Part shown: positions 11,826 through 21,000 of the stretch, piece after piece | Layout: the number at the start of each line of letters is the position of its first letter | Position numbering within the stretch: position 1 is the first letter of the stretch | Assembly (NCBI RefSeq): GCF_014648855.1 | Contig: NZ_BMRX01000002.1 | Span: 434,001-498,000, forward strand | DNA: 64,000 nt | Direction of reading: 5' to 3' | Source: Streptomyces parvulus | GTDB lineage: Bacteria > Actinomycetota > Actinomycetes > Streptomycetales > Streptomycetaceae | The notes under the pieces: model-generated | What the model was told of the DNA's origin: nothing | Seen by the model: only the letters and a program-made list of their open reading frames with translations | Database searches by the model: none | Translations under genes and position numbers: made by a program

Positions 11826-12392
11826 ATGACCGCCGAGATGGTGGCGCCCGCGTGGATGCATACCCAGATCAGCGCGGAACAGTACGACTCCTGGTCCGAG
11901 GAGCAGTGCGCCGGCATCGAGGTCGTGGACGGGATGGTCGTCGTGAGCCCGAGCGCCTCCAAGCGCCACAACCGGCTGGCCCGCATCTTGGCCAACGCCC
12001 TGGACTCCGCCGCAGGCCCGGACTGGAACGCCGACACCGACTTCGACGTCCGCCTGCAGGACGTCCCCCTCACCAACCGCCGCCCGGACGTCATCGTCTA
12101 CCGGGCGGAAACCATCGACCTCACGCCCACCCGCCCCGAGCACGTACTCCTGGTCGTCGAGGTCGTGTCGCCCGGCTCGGAGACCACCGACCGGATCGTG
12201 AAGGTGGACCAGTACGCCAAGGCGGGCATCCCCTTCTACTGGCGGGTCGAGCAGGCCGCCACCGGGGTCCCGATCATCTACACCTACGTCCTCGACCCCG
12301 CCACCAAGGCTTACCGGGACGGCGAGATGTTCACCGGCACGGTGAAGGCCACCGCGCCCTTCTCCGTCACGGTCGATCTCGGGGTCATGTGA
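11826..12392 (+). CDS. Uma2-family PD-(D/E)XK nuclease-fold protein
   Basis: The 188-aa protein begins at ATG 11826 after a strong GAAGGAGG at 11813-11820. It has the Uma2 pattern: HNRLARILANALD helix, RRPDVIVY (Asp near residue 93), LLVVEVVSPGSETTDR (Glu near 115) and KVDQYAKAGIPFYWRVE. These residues form a restriction-endonuclease-like active site. The family is abundant in cyanobacteria and Streptomyces and its targets are largely unknown. It is the first gene inside the accessory block, transcribed away from the YyaL gene. Confidence 0.85.
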   Translation: MTAEMVAPAWMHTQISAEQYDSWSEEQCAGIEVVDGMVVVSPSASKRHNRLARILANALDSAAGPDWNADTDFDVRLQDVPLTNRRPDVIVYRAETIDLTPTRPEHVLLVVEVVSPGSETTDRIVKVDQYAKAGIPFYWRVEQAATGVPIIYTYVLDPATKAYRDGEMFTGTVKATAPFSVTVDLGVM

Positions 12393-12495
12393 CGTCACTC
12401 TGCCCACGGCATGCAGCGGGAAAAGCGACGAAACGACGGCCAGAGGGGGCCCGGGCAAGCTTTCCACCCGGGGCGCCTCCGGCCGTCGGCGTCGC

Positions 12496-12747
12496 CTACC
12501 GGCCGGCCCCGGACTTCACGACTCCCTCCGACTGTGCGTCCGCGGCGTGCTCGATGCCTCGGAACCCGCTCCCGAGGTAGCCGCCGATCACGATGACGGT
12601 CGCCGCCGCACCAAGCGCGACCGCCAGCCGTTCGCCTCTCGACAGAGCGGTCGCCGCGCCCTCCGGCGGCGCGGTCCGCTGGTAGACGAGCACCCCGGCC
12701 GTGAAGGCCCCGGCAACGACGAGAGCGGTGATCAGGTCAAAGGTCAC
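12496..12747 (-). CDS. Small membrane protein, about 83 aa, unknown function
   Basis: From GTG 12747 the protein reads two hydrophobic helices, LITALVVAGAFTAGVLVY (about residues 5-22) and LAVALGAAATVIVIGGYLG (about 45-63), with a polar tail. I do not recognise it. A TTG at 12753 with a closer G-rich ribosome site is an alternative start; the longer frame to 12822 adds a basic stretch unlike a membrane protein start. It lies downstream of the RAMA-domain gene on the same strand, separated by about 120 bases. Confidence 0.5.
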   Translation of the reverse strand: MTFDLITALVVAGAFTAGVLVYQRTAPPEGAATALSRGERLAVALGAAATVIVIGGYLGSGFRGIEHAADAQSEGVVKSGAGR

Positions 12748-12869
12748 GTACAAGGAGCCCCCCGGGTTCGAAGCCCGCTGCCGGAGCGATATGCCTCGGC
12801 GGCGGGTGCAAGCAAACGGCATGGTTCAGGAACGAGTTCGACGACCCGCAGCCGGGGCCATGTGGACGG

Positions 12870-13271
12870 TTACTCGGCATCCAGCTCCTGTCGCAGCTGA
12901 TCCAGCGTGGAACCTTCGGGCGTACGCCACAGAGTCCAGCCGTTGATGACGTTGCCGGTCACGGCCTCCGCAGCCTTCGACGGCGAGGGAAACGGGGAGG
13001 AGTGCCCGTCGACGACGAGCTGACCTTCGGCAGTGACGACGGCACGGCCCAACCTGTTGGCTCGACGCTGACGGAACGTGAGCACCGTCCCCGGTTCGAG
13101 CAGGCCGGCGCGCATCAGCCCGGCCAGGGGTCCCTGGGGAATCACCGGAGCGGCCTGCGCAGAGGCAGCTCCTTCACCGAGGGACAGGGTGACGTGAACG
13201 GTGTCGTCACCGCTCGCGCTCACGAGTCGGGCGATGACGGCGGGGTCGAAGTGGATACTCAGCGTGGCCAT
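12870..13271 (-). CDS. RAMA-domain protein (restriction/methylase-associated)
   Basis: The 133-aa protein starts at ATG 13271, five bases after AGGAG. Residues about 60-125 fit the RAMA domain seen next to or fused with adenine methylases: LLEPGTVLTFRQRRANRLGRA, then VDGHSSPFPSPSKAAEAVTG and INGWTLWR. The domain is thought to recognise DNA or modified DNA; here it is free-standing, with an unrecognised N-terminal part. It lies downstream of the methylase gene with its own promoter (13326-13355), which supports work in the same system. Confidence 0.75.
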   Translation of the reverse strand: MATLSIHFDPAVIARLVSASGDDTVHVTLSLGEGAASAQAAPVIPQGPLAGLMRAGLLEPGTVLTFRQRRANRLGRAVVTAEGQLVVDGHSSPFPSPSKAAEAVTGNVINGWTLWRTPEGSTLDQLRQELDAE

Positions 13272-13325
13272 GTGCACTCCTGACGTAGACGGCCTCCCCC
13301 GGCGGGACGCCTCGGCTTCGCTTCG

Positions 13326-13355
13326 ATGTTAAGCAGCACGAGCGACTCGATTCAA
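13326..13355 (-). promoter_or_regulatory. Promoter for the RAMA-domain gene
   Basis: On the minus strand TTGAAT (complement of 13350-13355) and TAACAT (complement of 13326-13331) are spaced by 18 bases, close to the consensus for the vegetative sigma factor. The transcript would start about 50 bases before ATG 13271. Confidence 0.55.
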
Positions 13356-13413
13356 CTTCGATTGCGAGCGATTAAGGAGAAGTCTTGGAGGTGTCGGACG
13401 AAGGCCGGGCGCC

Positions 13414-15462
13414 TCATCTCACCAGGAAGCTGTTCAGCGCCCTGCTGCGGATGTCCCGCATCGTCGCCAACTGGTCCAGCAGCCGCCGCTCATGCGCGTC
13501 GAAGCTCGCCATGGCTTCGCCGATGGACCGCTGGGTGTCGAGATCGGGAAGGGCGACGGGCAGCGCCCCGAGCACATCGAGCGAGATGGTCCGGAGCGCC
13601 AGGCTCCCCGTCGCATGCGTGTCGAGCCACTCCCGAGCTTCGGGGCTGCGCAGGAACGCCGCCAAATAGCGGGAGTCGACGGTGCGGGGAGGGCTGATCA
13701 CGAAGCAGCCGGTTCCGCAGACCCAGCCCTGCTGTTCTTCTCCGACCACGGCACATCGCCCTAGGTCACCCCGTCGGGCGACCACGACGTCACCCCGGTG
13801 CAGCCGGAAGCGGTCAAGCCGTTCGGCATGCTGCTCGGAGATGTGCTTGATGCCGTCCACGGTGAAGCCGATGTCCGCGATGTCCTTCGGCATCACCACA
13901 GGAACGCCGTCGGCCTCCACATAGTCCTGGGCACGGATCAGGCTTCCCGAAGGCCCCGCGAGCAGGCGTACAGGACGACCGGCGACCGTCGCCTCTCCGC
14001 TCACCACGTCCTTCAGCGGCAGGTGCTGGCAACGGACGCCGTCCTGCGCCAGCTGGTCCTGCGCGCCGGCGATCTGCGCCAGTTCCGCCCCGAGCTCCGA
14101 TGTCTCGCGGTTGCGCCTCTCGAAATCGGCCAGCGCGGCGCTCAGGTCCATGGCTCCACCTGGCCCACTCTCCGTTCTGAGGTAGAACCGCGGATCCAGG
14201 TTGCCTGCGTTCTCGATGAGTTCGGCGTAGGTGATCGATCGGGAGAAACCCGGCTCGTCCACCTCCTCCGAGGTTTCGGACCAGAGCCGGAAGCGTTCCG
14301 CGATGTGACCGACATCCTCGCTCGACAGCACGCGGGGCCGCTCCGAGAACCCGCGTACCACACCGCGCGCATCGACGAGGATCACGGAGTCGCTTCGGTG
14401 CACCGGACGGGACCGGTGTCCTCGACCGAGTACCCAGATGTGCACGGCGATGTTGGTTCCCGCGAAGAGGTACGCCGGCAGGGCGATCACCGCGAGAACC
14501 GCACCCCGGGCCACCATCTCCCGGCGGATCATCGCCTCCGCGCCTCCCGCCCATGCCGCCCGCGCGGGCATCACGACCGCAGCGATCCCGCCTTCCTTCA
14601 GTTGGGACCAGGCAAGCTGCAGCCATGCGAAGGCGGCATTCGACTCCTGTGGCGCGATGAACTGCCGCTGCTCCCACCCGTCGATGCGCTGGCTGAACGG
14701 CGGATTGCTCAGCACCCGGTCGACACGCCCTAGGTTCCGGTCCCGCAACAGCTTCGCGGGATCGGCCGGTTCCACTTGCGGCACGCTCACCCCGTGCAGG
14801 GCCAGGTTCAGCATCGCCGGGCGCACATTGCCCCGATCCACCGCGTACGCCTCGAACGAGTTGTCACCGACCGGCCCACGCTCGGCCAGATGCCGAGCGG
14901 CAGCCGCGAGCACGCTTCCGGCACCACAGGCCGGGTCCATGATCCGGTCTCCCGGACGGGGGGCGGCCAGATCCACGAGCAGATCAGCGACGCCGCGCGG
15001 GGTGTAGAACTCCCCTCCCGGCAAAGCCCCTTCTTCTGCGTGCCGTTGAAGCAACAGCTCACAGACGTCGGCCACCGCAACCTCTCCGAGGCCTGGGGTC
15101 CGGCCCAGTGCCGCGACGAAAGCCGTCATCCAGGCGGCATCGTCCGGCCCGCCCTCGAAGTCGATGTCGAGGTCGGCCGACCAGAGCAGCGGAAAACCCG
15201 GACGCCGGGCCGCCTCCCGCAGGGCTCCCCGCAGGTCGGTCGCCGGGGAGAAGCCGACGACGGCCTCCGCCGAGGCTCGTTTCCACCGCTTCACGAAATC
15301 GTCCTCGGCTTGGCCCTTCTCCTCCGCGAAGGCGGCGAGCATCAGGATCGCCAGCATCGCGTCGAGGTCGCCGGCCGTACCCCGGCCGCGTCGGTACGGC
15401 GTGTACGCCCGCCACAACCGGTCGGCAACCTCCGCCGCCGGGTCTGCACCTTCTTCGCTCAC
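13414..15462 (-). CDS. Fused type I-like DNA adenine methylase and specificity protein (HsdM-HsdS), no HsdR nearby
   Basis: The 682-aa product begins at GTG 15462, right after GAGGAGAGAGG. Its first two thirds are an N6-adenine methylase: SAM-binding DPACGAGSVL near residues 174-183, catalytic NPPFS near 251-255 (SNPPF), and FYTPRGVADLLVDL ahead of motif I. From about residue 470 it has one target-recognition half like HsdS, with the helical spacer LDTQRSIGEAMASFDAHERRL at the C-terminus. A single half-HsdS implies dimers or a short asymmetric site. No restriction subunit is in the window, so it is either a solitary methylase or the nuclease is elsewhere. A 19-bp palindrome lies just upstream. 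Confidence 0.85.
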   Translation of the reverse strand: MSEEGADPAAEVADRLWRAYTPYRRGRGTAGDLDAMLAILMLAAFAEEKGQAEDDFVKRWKRASAEAVVGFSPATDLRGALREAARRPGFPLLWSADLDIDFEGGPDDAAWMTAFVAALGRTPGLGEVAVADVCELLLQRHAEEGALPGGEFYTPRGVADLLVDLAAPRPGDRIMDPACGAGSVLAAAARHLAERGPVGDNSFEAYAVDRGNVRPAMLNLALHGVSVPQVEPADPAKLLRDRNLGRVDRVLSNPPFSQRIDGWEQRQFIAPQESNAAFAWLQLAWSQLKEGGIAAVVMPARAAWAGGAEAMIRREMVARGAVLAVIALPAYLFAGTNIAVHIWVLGRGHRSRPVHRSDSVILVDARGVVRGFSERPRVLSSEDVGHIAERFRLWSETSEEVDEPGFSRSITYAELIENAGNLDPRFYLRTESGPGGAMDLSAALADFERRNRETSELGAELAQIAGAQDQLAQDGVRCQHLPLKDVVSGEATVAGRPVRLLAGPSGSLIRAQDYVEADGVPVVMPKDIADIGFTVDGIKHISEQHAERLDRFRLHRGDVVVARRGDLGRCAVVGEEQQGWVCGTGCFVISPPRTVDSRYLAAFLRSPEAREWLDTHATGSLALRTISLDVLGALPVALPDLDTQRSIGEAMASFDAHERRLLDQLATMRDIRSRALNSFLVR

Positions 15463-15761
15463 GAATACCTCTCTCCTCACTCGAGCAAATGCGCAGTAAT
15501 ACTGCGCACTTGCCCCGCCGCTCGCCAGCAAGCCCCGACGCCCCGGGGTTCGGCTTGATCCTTAGAGTAGCCGCGGACTGTCGTGAACGTAGCGCCAGGA
15601 ACTCGTCCAGTGGGCCTGGCGTCAGCTGGTGCGCAGCCGCGCTGCGCAACCGCCCTCAAAACAAGTTGCAGCTCCGGACGCCGACCGGCTCGGCGGGACT
15701 GCGGCGACAAGGCGGCGATGAAAGGGTCACACGTGACGCAGGTCACTCCAGAGGGTGGGGG
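15463..15761. other. Non-coding stretch upstream of the methylase gene
   Basis: Apart from the palindrome at 15490-15508 I see no gene here. The reading frames are short and without recognisable motifs. The stretch is lower in GC than its surroundings in places (for example near 15560 and 15650), consistent with acquired DNA. Confidence 0.4.
15490..15508. promoter_or_regulatory. 19-bp perfect palindrome upstream of the methylase gene
   Basis: TGCGCAGTA A TACTGCGCA has 9-base perfect arms and lies 28 bases before GTG 15462. The position suits an operator or a methylase self-regulation site. No controller (C) protein gene is seen next to it. Confidence 0.55.
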
Positions 15762-16126
15762 CTCGAAGCTGTGCCCCTGCCCCTGCCCCTGCTCAACGAC
15801 CACAGGATGGCGGCGCGCATCGAGGCATGTCGGCAGGCCGGAGTTCCGTCCCCATGTCCGCGCTGACCATGATCGAAGCAGTACACGGGAAGACTGATCT
15901 GGCGCGCTCGAAGTGGGTGTTGTCCCGGCTGCGGGCGGAACCGGTCAGCCAGCAGGACTCCCTGACCGCGGTGGAGCTGCTTCAGGACACAGGTGGGCAG
16001 CACGGGCACGAGTACGCAATCGACGCCCGCGTCGCCGCGCTCGCGCTCCGTGTCCCGGCCCTCGTGATCGTTCTGACTTCCGACCACGAAGCTCTGCGGG
16101 AAGCGGGTGATCATCAAGAAGTGTGA
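15762..16126 (+). pseudogene. Frameshifted VapC-like PIN-domain toxin remnant
   Basis: Two reading frames together resemble an actinobacterial PIN toxin. One reads VPLPLPLLNDHRMAARIEACRQAG up to about 15847. The other, from ATG 15854, reads SALTMIEAVHG, then SKWVLSRLRAEPV, HEYAIDARVAALAL and VIVLTSDHEAL. The switch of frame near 15845-15855 and the absence of the usual N-terminal Asp mean it is inactive. The Glu in TMIEA and the Asp in AIDA are the expected second and third acidic residues. No VapB partner is visible. It lies beside the truncated YyaL copy at the edge of the accessory block. Confidence 0.6.
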
Positions 16127-16156
16127 GCACACCCCAGCTACTGGGTTCGCGAGTTC

Positions 16157-16320
16157 ACTGGCACCAGTTGGCACGCGGAGTAGGCGACGCTCAGCAGCAC
16201 GGGGACATCGCGCCGCCGGGCTTCCTCGAACGCGTCGGTCTCCCACGGCCGCCAGTCGACGGGGTTGTCCGCGTGCTGGAGTAGGTACGGGGACGTGGCC
16301 TGCGCAAGTCGGTTGGGCAT
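16157..16320 (-). pseudogene. Truncated 5' copy of the YyaL-type gene
   Basis: On the minus strand from ATG 16320 the protein reads [19 protein letters not shown], then [21 protein letters not shown], which matches the first ~49 residues of the intact YyaL-type protein at 9602-11629. One extra base within the codons for the CHWC motif (CAGTTGG in place of CAGTGG) shifts the frame, and similarity ends at about 16157. The DNA is similar but clearly not identical to the intact gene, so this is not a recent copy. It marks the far boundary of the accessory block. Confidence 0.85.
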
Positions 16321-16404
16321 CCCCCCCATACTCGCGCACCCGGCGCCGACCCGTCCGTACGCCACAAGGACGGCGCCCGAACGCCATCAGGCCCGCGCCT
16401 CTGC

Positions 16405-16968
16405 TCAGGTCAGCGGCTTGTGGACGAGGACCCTGAAATCCGTGACGGACAGCTCCTGTTGCAGCTCGACGACGGGGGCCGGTTCCGCCATCGAGGGCAG
16501 GTCCACGGCCTCGGCCTCCGCCGCCGGGAAGTCGTACTTCGCCAGGCCGAGGGTCAGATGCGGCCAGAAGTCGCCCTCCGCGACACCGAGGCGCCGCACG
16601 AGGCCGTCGTAGAGCGCGGCCAGCTCCGGCGTGTGCTCGATCCCCAGCCGCACCTGCTCCTGACGCTGGACGGTGCGGGCGTCGTGGCGGTAGGCGGGGT
16701 CCTTCTGCAGGCGCCAGCTTCCGTGCCGCACCTCGCCGGTCAGCCGGACGCGCGGGGCGGTCCAGTCCCCCGCGCTCAGGAGTGCCGCCGCGTCGGCCAG
16801 CCGGGCGGCGTCGGCGTCGTGCAGGAAGCCCAGGGTGACGTGCATCCGGTCCGGATCCTGCGGATCGACGCGTTCCCGCTGCTCCCGCTGGAGGGCGACG
16901 AGCGCCTCCACCAGGGGCGGGGGGAGACGGAGGCTGAGAAACGCGTTGACCGTTCGACCGTTCGCCAT
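16405..16968 (-). CDS. thpR: RNA 2',3'-cyclic phosphodiesterase / 2'-5' RNA ligase family
   Basis: The 187-aa protein belongs to the 2H phosphoesterases. The two HxT motifs are present: HVTLGF near residue 43 and HLTLGL near 137, which together hold the 2',3'-cyclic phosphate. Such enzymes open cyclic phosphates to 2'-phosphates and can ligate tRNA halves in vitro. ATG 16968 follows GAGGGG at a good distance; upstream in-frame starts lack one. The gene stands alone after the truncated YyaL copy and reads toward it. Confidence 0.88.
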   Translation of the reverse strand: MANGRTVNAFLSLRLPPPLVEALVALQREQRERVDPQDPDRMHVTLGFLHDADAARLADAAALLSAGDWTAPRVRLTGEVRHGSWRLQKDPAYRHDARTVQRQEQVRLGIEHTPELAALYDGLVRRLGVAEGDFWPHLTLGLAKYDFPAAEAEAVDLPSMAEPAPVVELQQELSVTDFRVLVHKPLT

Positions 16969-17343
16969 CACTGCCCCTCGCGCGGTTGTGCCCACGGCCA
17001 CGGCGTGACCGCGTCCTCATCCGGTCCCGTTGCCCTCCCGGGCGGCCGTGAAGCGGCCCCCCGGGCCCGCTCACCCGAACGGGGAAGCGCGCCGACCGCG
17101 CGTTCAGGGACCCGCCGCGAGAACACCGCTCGCGCGCCCGCGTACGGCTCGGCACGCGCACGACGGTCGTACGACCTCACCGGCACCGCACACCATCACC
17201 CCCCGCACCCGTCCGATTGCTCATCGCGATTGCGGCGATACCGACCGTAAGGAGCGCCCTCCACAACCGGGCGTCCGCGAGGACACACCCCGTCCTCACC
17301 CACCGGGGCGGCACCCCGTCCCCGAACAGGAAGAGCAGTCCAC
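16969..17343. other. Intergenic region with a 12-bp palindrome, no gene seen
   Basis: This 375-base gap separates divergent thpR and the PLAT-like gene. It holds the perfect palindrome GGTCGTACGACC at 17165-17176, a possible operator, and a GC-poor patch near 17210-17250 that could contain a promoter. Open frames across it are compositional and show no family features. Confidence 0.45.
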
Positions 17344-17829
17344 ATGAGCGACATCACCCAGATCCGCGCCCGCATCGAGACCGCCGACGTCGGCGGCGCG
17401 GAGACCAGCAGCTGGATCTATCTCGGCATCGCCGGGCGCGAGTTCTGCCTCGACTCCGGCAGCGGCGACGACTACGCCGTCGGCGCCAAGACCTGCTTCA
17501 TCCTCGGCGAGGAGGGCGGCTCCGCGAACGACGGCGGCGAGGCGGGCTTCACCGACGTCACCGTCCGCAACGCGGAGTACAACGACCCGCGCAAGCCGCA
17601 GCTGGACACCGAGGACCTCGACCTGGCACCCGCGTACATCCGCTTCGCCGGCTCGGGCGGCGTCCAGTACTGGTGCCTGGAGCGCGCCAAGATCAGCGTC
17701 CGGTCGGGCACGGGCCAGGAGTTCGAGTTCGACAACCTCCGCCTGCGCACCTCCGAGGAGAACCGCCGGATCTGGCTCCACCACGAGTACGGCGAGCGGC
17801 TGTTCCTCTACAACGTGACCGGGAACTGA
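17344..17829 (+). CDS. PLAT/LH2-like domain protein, 161 aa
   Basis: The protein begins IRARIETADVGGAETSSW, then IYLGIAGREFCLDS, a pattern close to the opening strands of PLAT/LH2 beta-sandwich domains, which bind membranes or protein partners. The rest is rich in beta strands: YWCLERAKISVRSG, FEFDNLRLRT and RIWLHHEYGERLFLYNVTGN. There is no signal peptide, so it should be cytoplasmic unless exported by another route. ATG 17344 follows AGGAAGAG. A strong terminator closes the gene. The PLAT assignment rests on pattern only and could be another beta-sandwich family. Confidence 0.6.
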   Translation: MSDITQIRARIETADVGGAETSSWIYLGIAGREFCLDSGSGDDYAVGAKTCFILGEEGGSANDGGEAGFTDVTVRNAEYNDPRKPQLDTEDLDLAPAYIRFAGSGGVQYWCLERAKISVRSGTGQEFEFDNLRLRTSEENRRIWLHHEYGERLFLYNVTGN

Positions 17830-17842
17830 CCCCTGCCCGGCC

Positions 17843-17869
17843 TGCCGCCGCCCGTACCGGGCGGCGGCA
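17843..17869 (+). terminator. Terminator after the PLAT-like gene
   Basis: TGCCGCCGCCCG at 17843-17854 and its exact inverse at 17858-17869 form a 12-bp stem with a 3-base loop, 14 bases after the stop codon. Confidence 0.75.
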
Positions 17870-18032
17870 CCCTCCCGGCCGTACCGCCCCCTCCCCACGA
17901 TCCGCCCCCCGCAGGACACTTGACCCACGCCCAACCGGGGAAGGACCCGGGGATGGGTCCGGGAGGCCCCTGGGGTTCCCGGGGCCGCCGGGGCACACGG
18001 GAGGACGCTGATGCCGCCGGAGGGGGCGCGAC

Positions 18033-21000
18033 ATGCGGGACAGTCATCGTGCAGAGGCCGAGGCACTGCTGCGGCGGGCCGTGGAGGAGGAGGTGCGGCG
18101 CTCCGGCGGACGCACGGACGGGAACGTGCTGCTCTCCCGGGCCCGCGCGGCACTGGACACGATGGCGGGCACCGCCGCCGAGGAGTACGACGCCTACACC
18201 CGCGCCCTCGACGAGGCGGCGGCCGGGCAGCTCACGTTCCGGCAGCGGTACGCCCGTGAGGGCGCCGGCACTCCCCTGCTGGTCGCCGCCGTCGCGGCGG
18301 TCGCCGCGGTGGTGGCCGACGTCGCGCTCGGCACCGGCACGGGTACCGCGGTGGGCGCGGGGGTGGCCGTAGGGGTCGTCGGCGCCGCGGCGACCGTGGT
18401 GAAGGTGGTCGGCTCCCATCTGCCGGCCGCCCACCACCGCGCCGGCGCCGTCAGCCAGCCCGGCGGGCCCGAGCAGCTGCGGCTCCAGTGGCTCACCGCG
18501 CTGGAGGTACGCGGTATCCGGCCCTTCCTGGACCAGCAGCGGATGCTCGCCGCGTCCACCGGTCCGGCCAAGAAGGGGCCGAAGCTCCGCGGCGCCGACA
18601 AGAGCGCGGCGGCCCGCGGACGCAGCGCGCTGGAGCAGTCCTTCAATCAACTTCCCGAAGCGGACCGGGCGTTCGCCGGCCGCCGCCGGGAGATGGCGCA
18701 GCTGCGGCAGTGGGTGCAGGCGGCGCGGGCGAGCACGGAGACCAAGCCGACGGTGGTGGTGCTGCACGGCGCGCCCGGCAGCGGCCGCACGACCCTCGCG
18801 GTGCGCGCCGTCCACGACCTGCGGGACTACTTCCGCGGAGCCTGCCTGGTCGACCTGCGCGGCGACGGCACCGCGGCGGGCGGCGAGGCGCCGCTGAGCA
18901 CCCGGGACGCCCTGCTGCACCTGCTCAACCGGCTCGGAGCGCCGCGCGAGCAACTGCTCTTCCGGGAAAGGTCGTCGGCGGACCAGCAGGTCAAGCGGCT
19001 GAGCGAGCTGTACCACCAGCACCTGACGGGCGTACCGGTCACCGTGGTCCTGGACGACGCCGCCGACCCCGAGCAGGTGCGCACCCTGGTGCCGGAGCGC
19101 TCCGACAGCCTGGTGCTGGTCACCGCGCGGGAGGCGCTGGAGCTGCCGGCCGACCTGCCCGCCCACGTGTACACGCTCCCCGTGAAGGCGCTGGACGCGG
19201 CGGGCGCCGAGGAGTTGCTCGGCGCCGTCGCCCAGGACGCCTCGAACCCGTACGACGCCGAGTCCGGCGACCGCATCCGGCAGCTGTGCGGCGGCCTGCC
19301 GCTGGCGCTGCGCGTGGCCGGTTCGTCGCTCGGCCCGCGCTCACCGCGCGCCCTGGCGGCCGACCTGGGCGCGTACGGTCCCGTGGACCCGGCCGAGCGC
19401 GCCCTGTGGCTGCGCTACACCGACCAGCCGGAGCCCGCCCGGCGGCTGCTGCGCCGGCTGGCGCTGGCGGGGCGCACCTCGCTGGGCGCGGCGGCCGCCG
19501 CCGCGCTGCTGGCCACCGACGAGACCGAGGCGACCAAGCAGCTGACGGCGCTGTCCCGGGCCGGTCTGCTCGACCACGTCCGGGGCAGCCGCTACCGGCT
19601 GCACGACGTCGTCCGCGCCTTCGCCCGCGCCCGGCTCGCCGACGAGGAGGAGCCCGGCGAGCGCACGGCGGCGCAGGAGCGGCTGATCGCCAACTACGGC
19701 GAGCTGGCCGACTCGGTGCTACGCCTGGTCGACGGCAACATGTCCACCCGCTCCAACCAGTTCGGGCAGTACGGCTTCACGTCCCTGGACGAGGCGCTGC
19801 GCTGGCTCGACGACGAGTCCAGCTTCATCACGGCGGCGCTCAGGCACGCGGAGGGCGTCGACCAGGGCGCGGTCCTGAACCTGCTGGGCGCGCTGTGCGA
19901 CTACTGCCTGCTGCGCGGCGACCTCTACCGGCTGGGTGAGATCAGCGAGCTGGCGCAGTCCGTGGACCAGGGGCTGCTGGTGCGTTCGGTGCAGTGGCGC
20001 ACCGGCATCGCGGCCCGGCAGCTCGGCGAACTGGACAAGGCCCGCACCACCCTGACCTCCGTGGTCGACCTGTACCGGGAGGCCCACCACGACGCGGGCG
20101 CCGCGCGTGCCCTGTGCTCGCTGGGCATCACGCTGCACCACCAGGGCAACCTGACCGACGCGGCCGCGAAGCTGCGGGAGGCTCTCGACCTCCAGGCCCC
20201 GCCCGAGCTGGACACGGACCGGGCGTGGACGCTGCACGCGCTGGCGGCGGTGCAGCGCGACCGGGCCCGGCTGGCCGAGGCCCTGGACCTGCTCACCGAG
20301 TCCCTGGTGCTGCACCGCGCCGGCGAGTCGCTGCACGGCCAGGCGTGGGCCCACTTCCAGCTCGGCCAGCTTCACCTGCGCATGGGCGACGTGCCGCACG
20401 CGGAGTCGGACCTGCGGGCGGCCCTGGAGCTGTACGGCAGGACCCGGGACGCCCGCGGCGAGGCCTGGGCGCTGACCCAGCTGGCGCGGGCCCGGCTGGT
20501 GGACGGCGAGGCCGCCGAGGCGGTGGACGAGCTGCGGCGCGCGGCGGCCCGGCACCGGGAGAACGAGGACGCCCGCGGCGAGGCGTGGACCGTCTACTAC
20601 GTGGGCCAGGCGCTGGAGGAGACCGGCGACCTGGACCAGTCGGTGCGCGAGCTGGAGCGCTCCCGCACGATGTTCTCCCGGATGCGGGACGTGTACGGCC
20701 TGGCCTGCGCGCGGCACCATTCGGCGCGGGTGACCCGTGACCAGCGGGCCGCCCAGACCGGCTCGCTGCGCAACTCCGGCTTCGCCCGGCAGCTCCTGGT
20801 GGACGCGCGCGCCGACTTCCAGCGCATCGGCGTCGGGCACGGCGAGGCGTGGACCTGCCTGGAGCTGGCGGTGGTGGACGCGGGCAACGCCCGTACGCCC
20901 CAGGCGCTGGGCCTGTGCGACGAGGCCGCGGCCCTGTTCGCCGCGTACGGCGACCGGCGGGGCGAGGACTGGGCCCGCTTCCTGCGCTGCACGCTGCTGC

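Noticed and set aside
16405..16968. thpR as part of the accessory block
   Set aside because: It lies outside the truncated YyaL copy and has ordinary core-gene composition, so I place it in the backbone.
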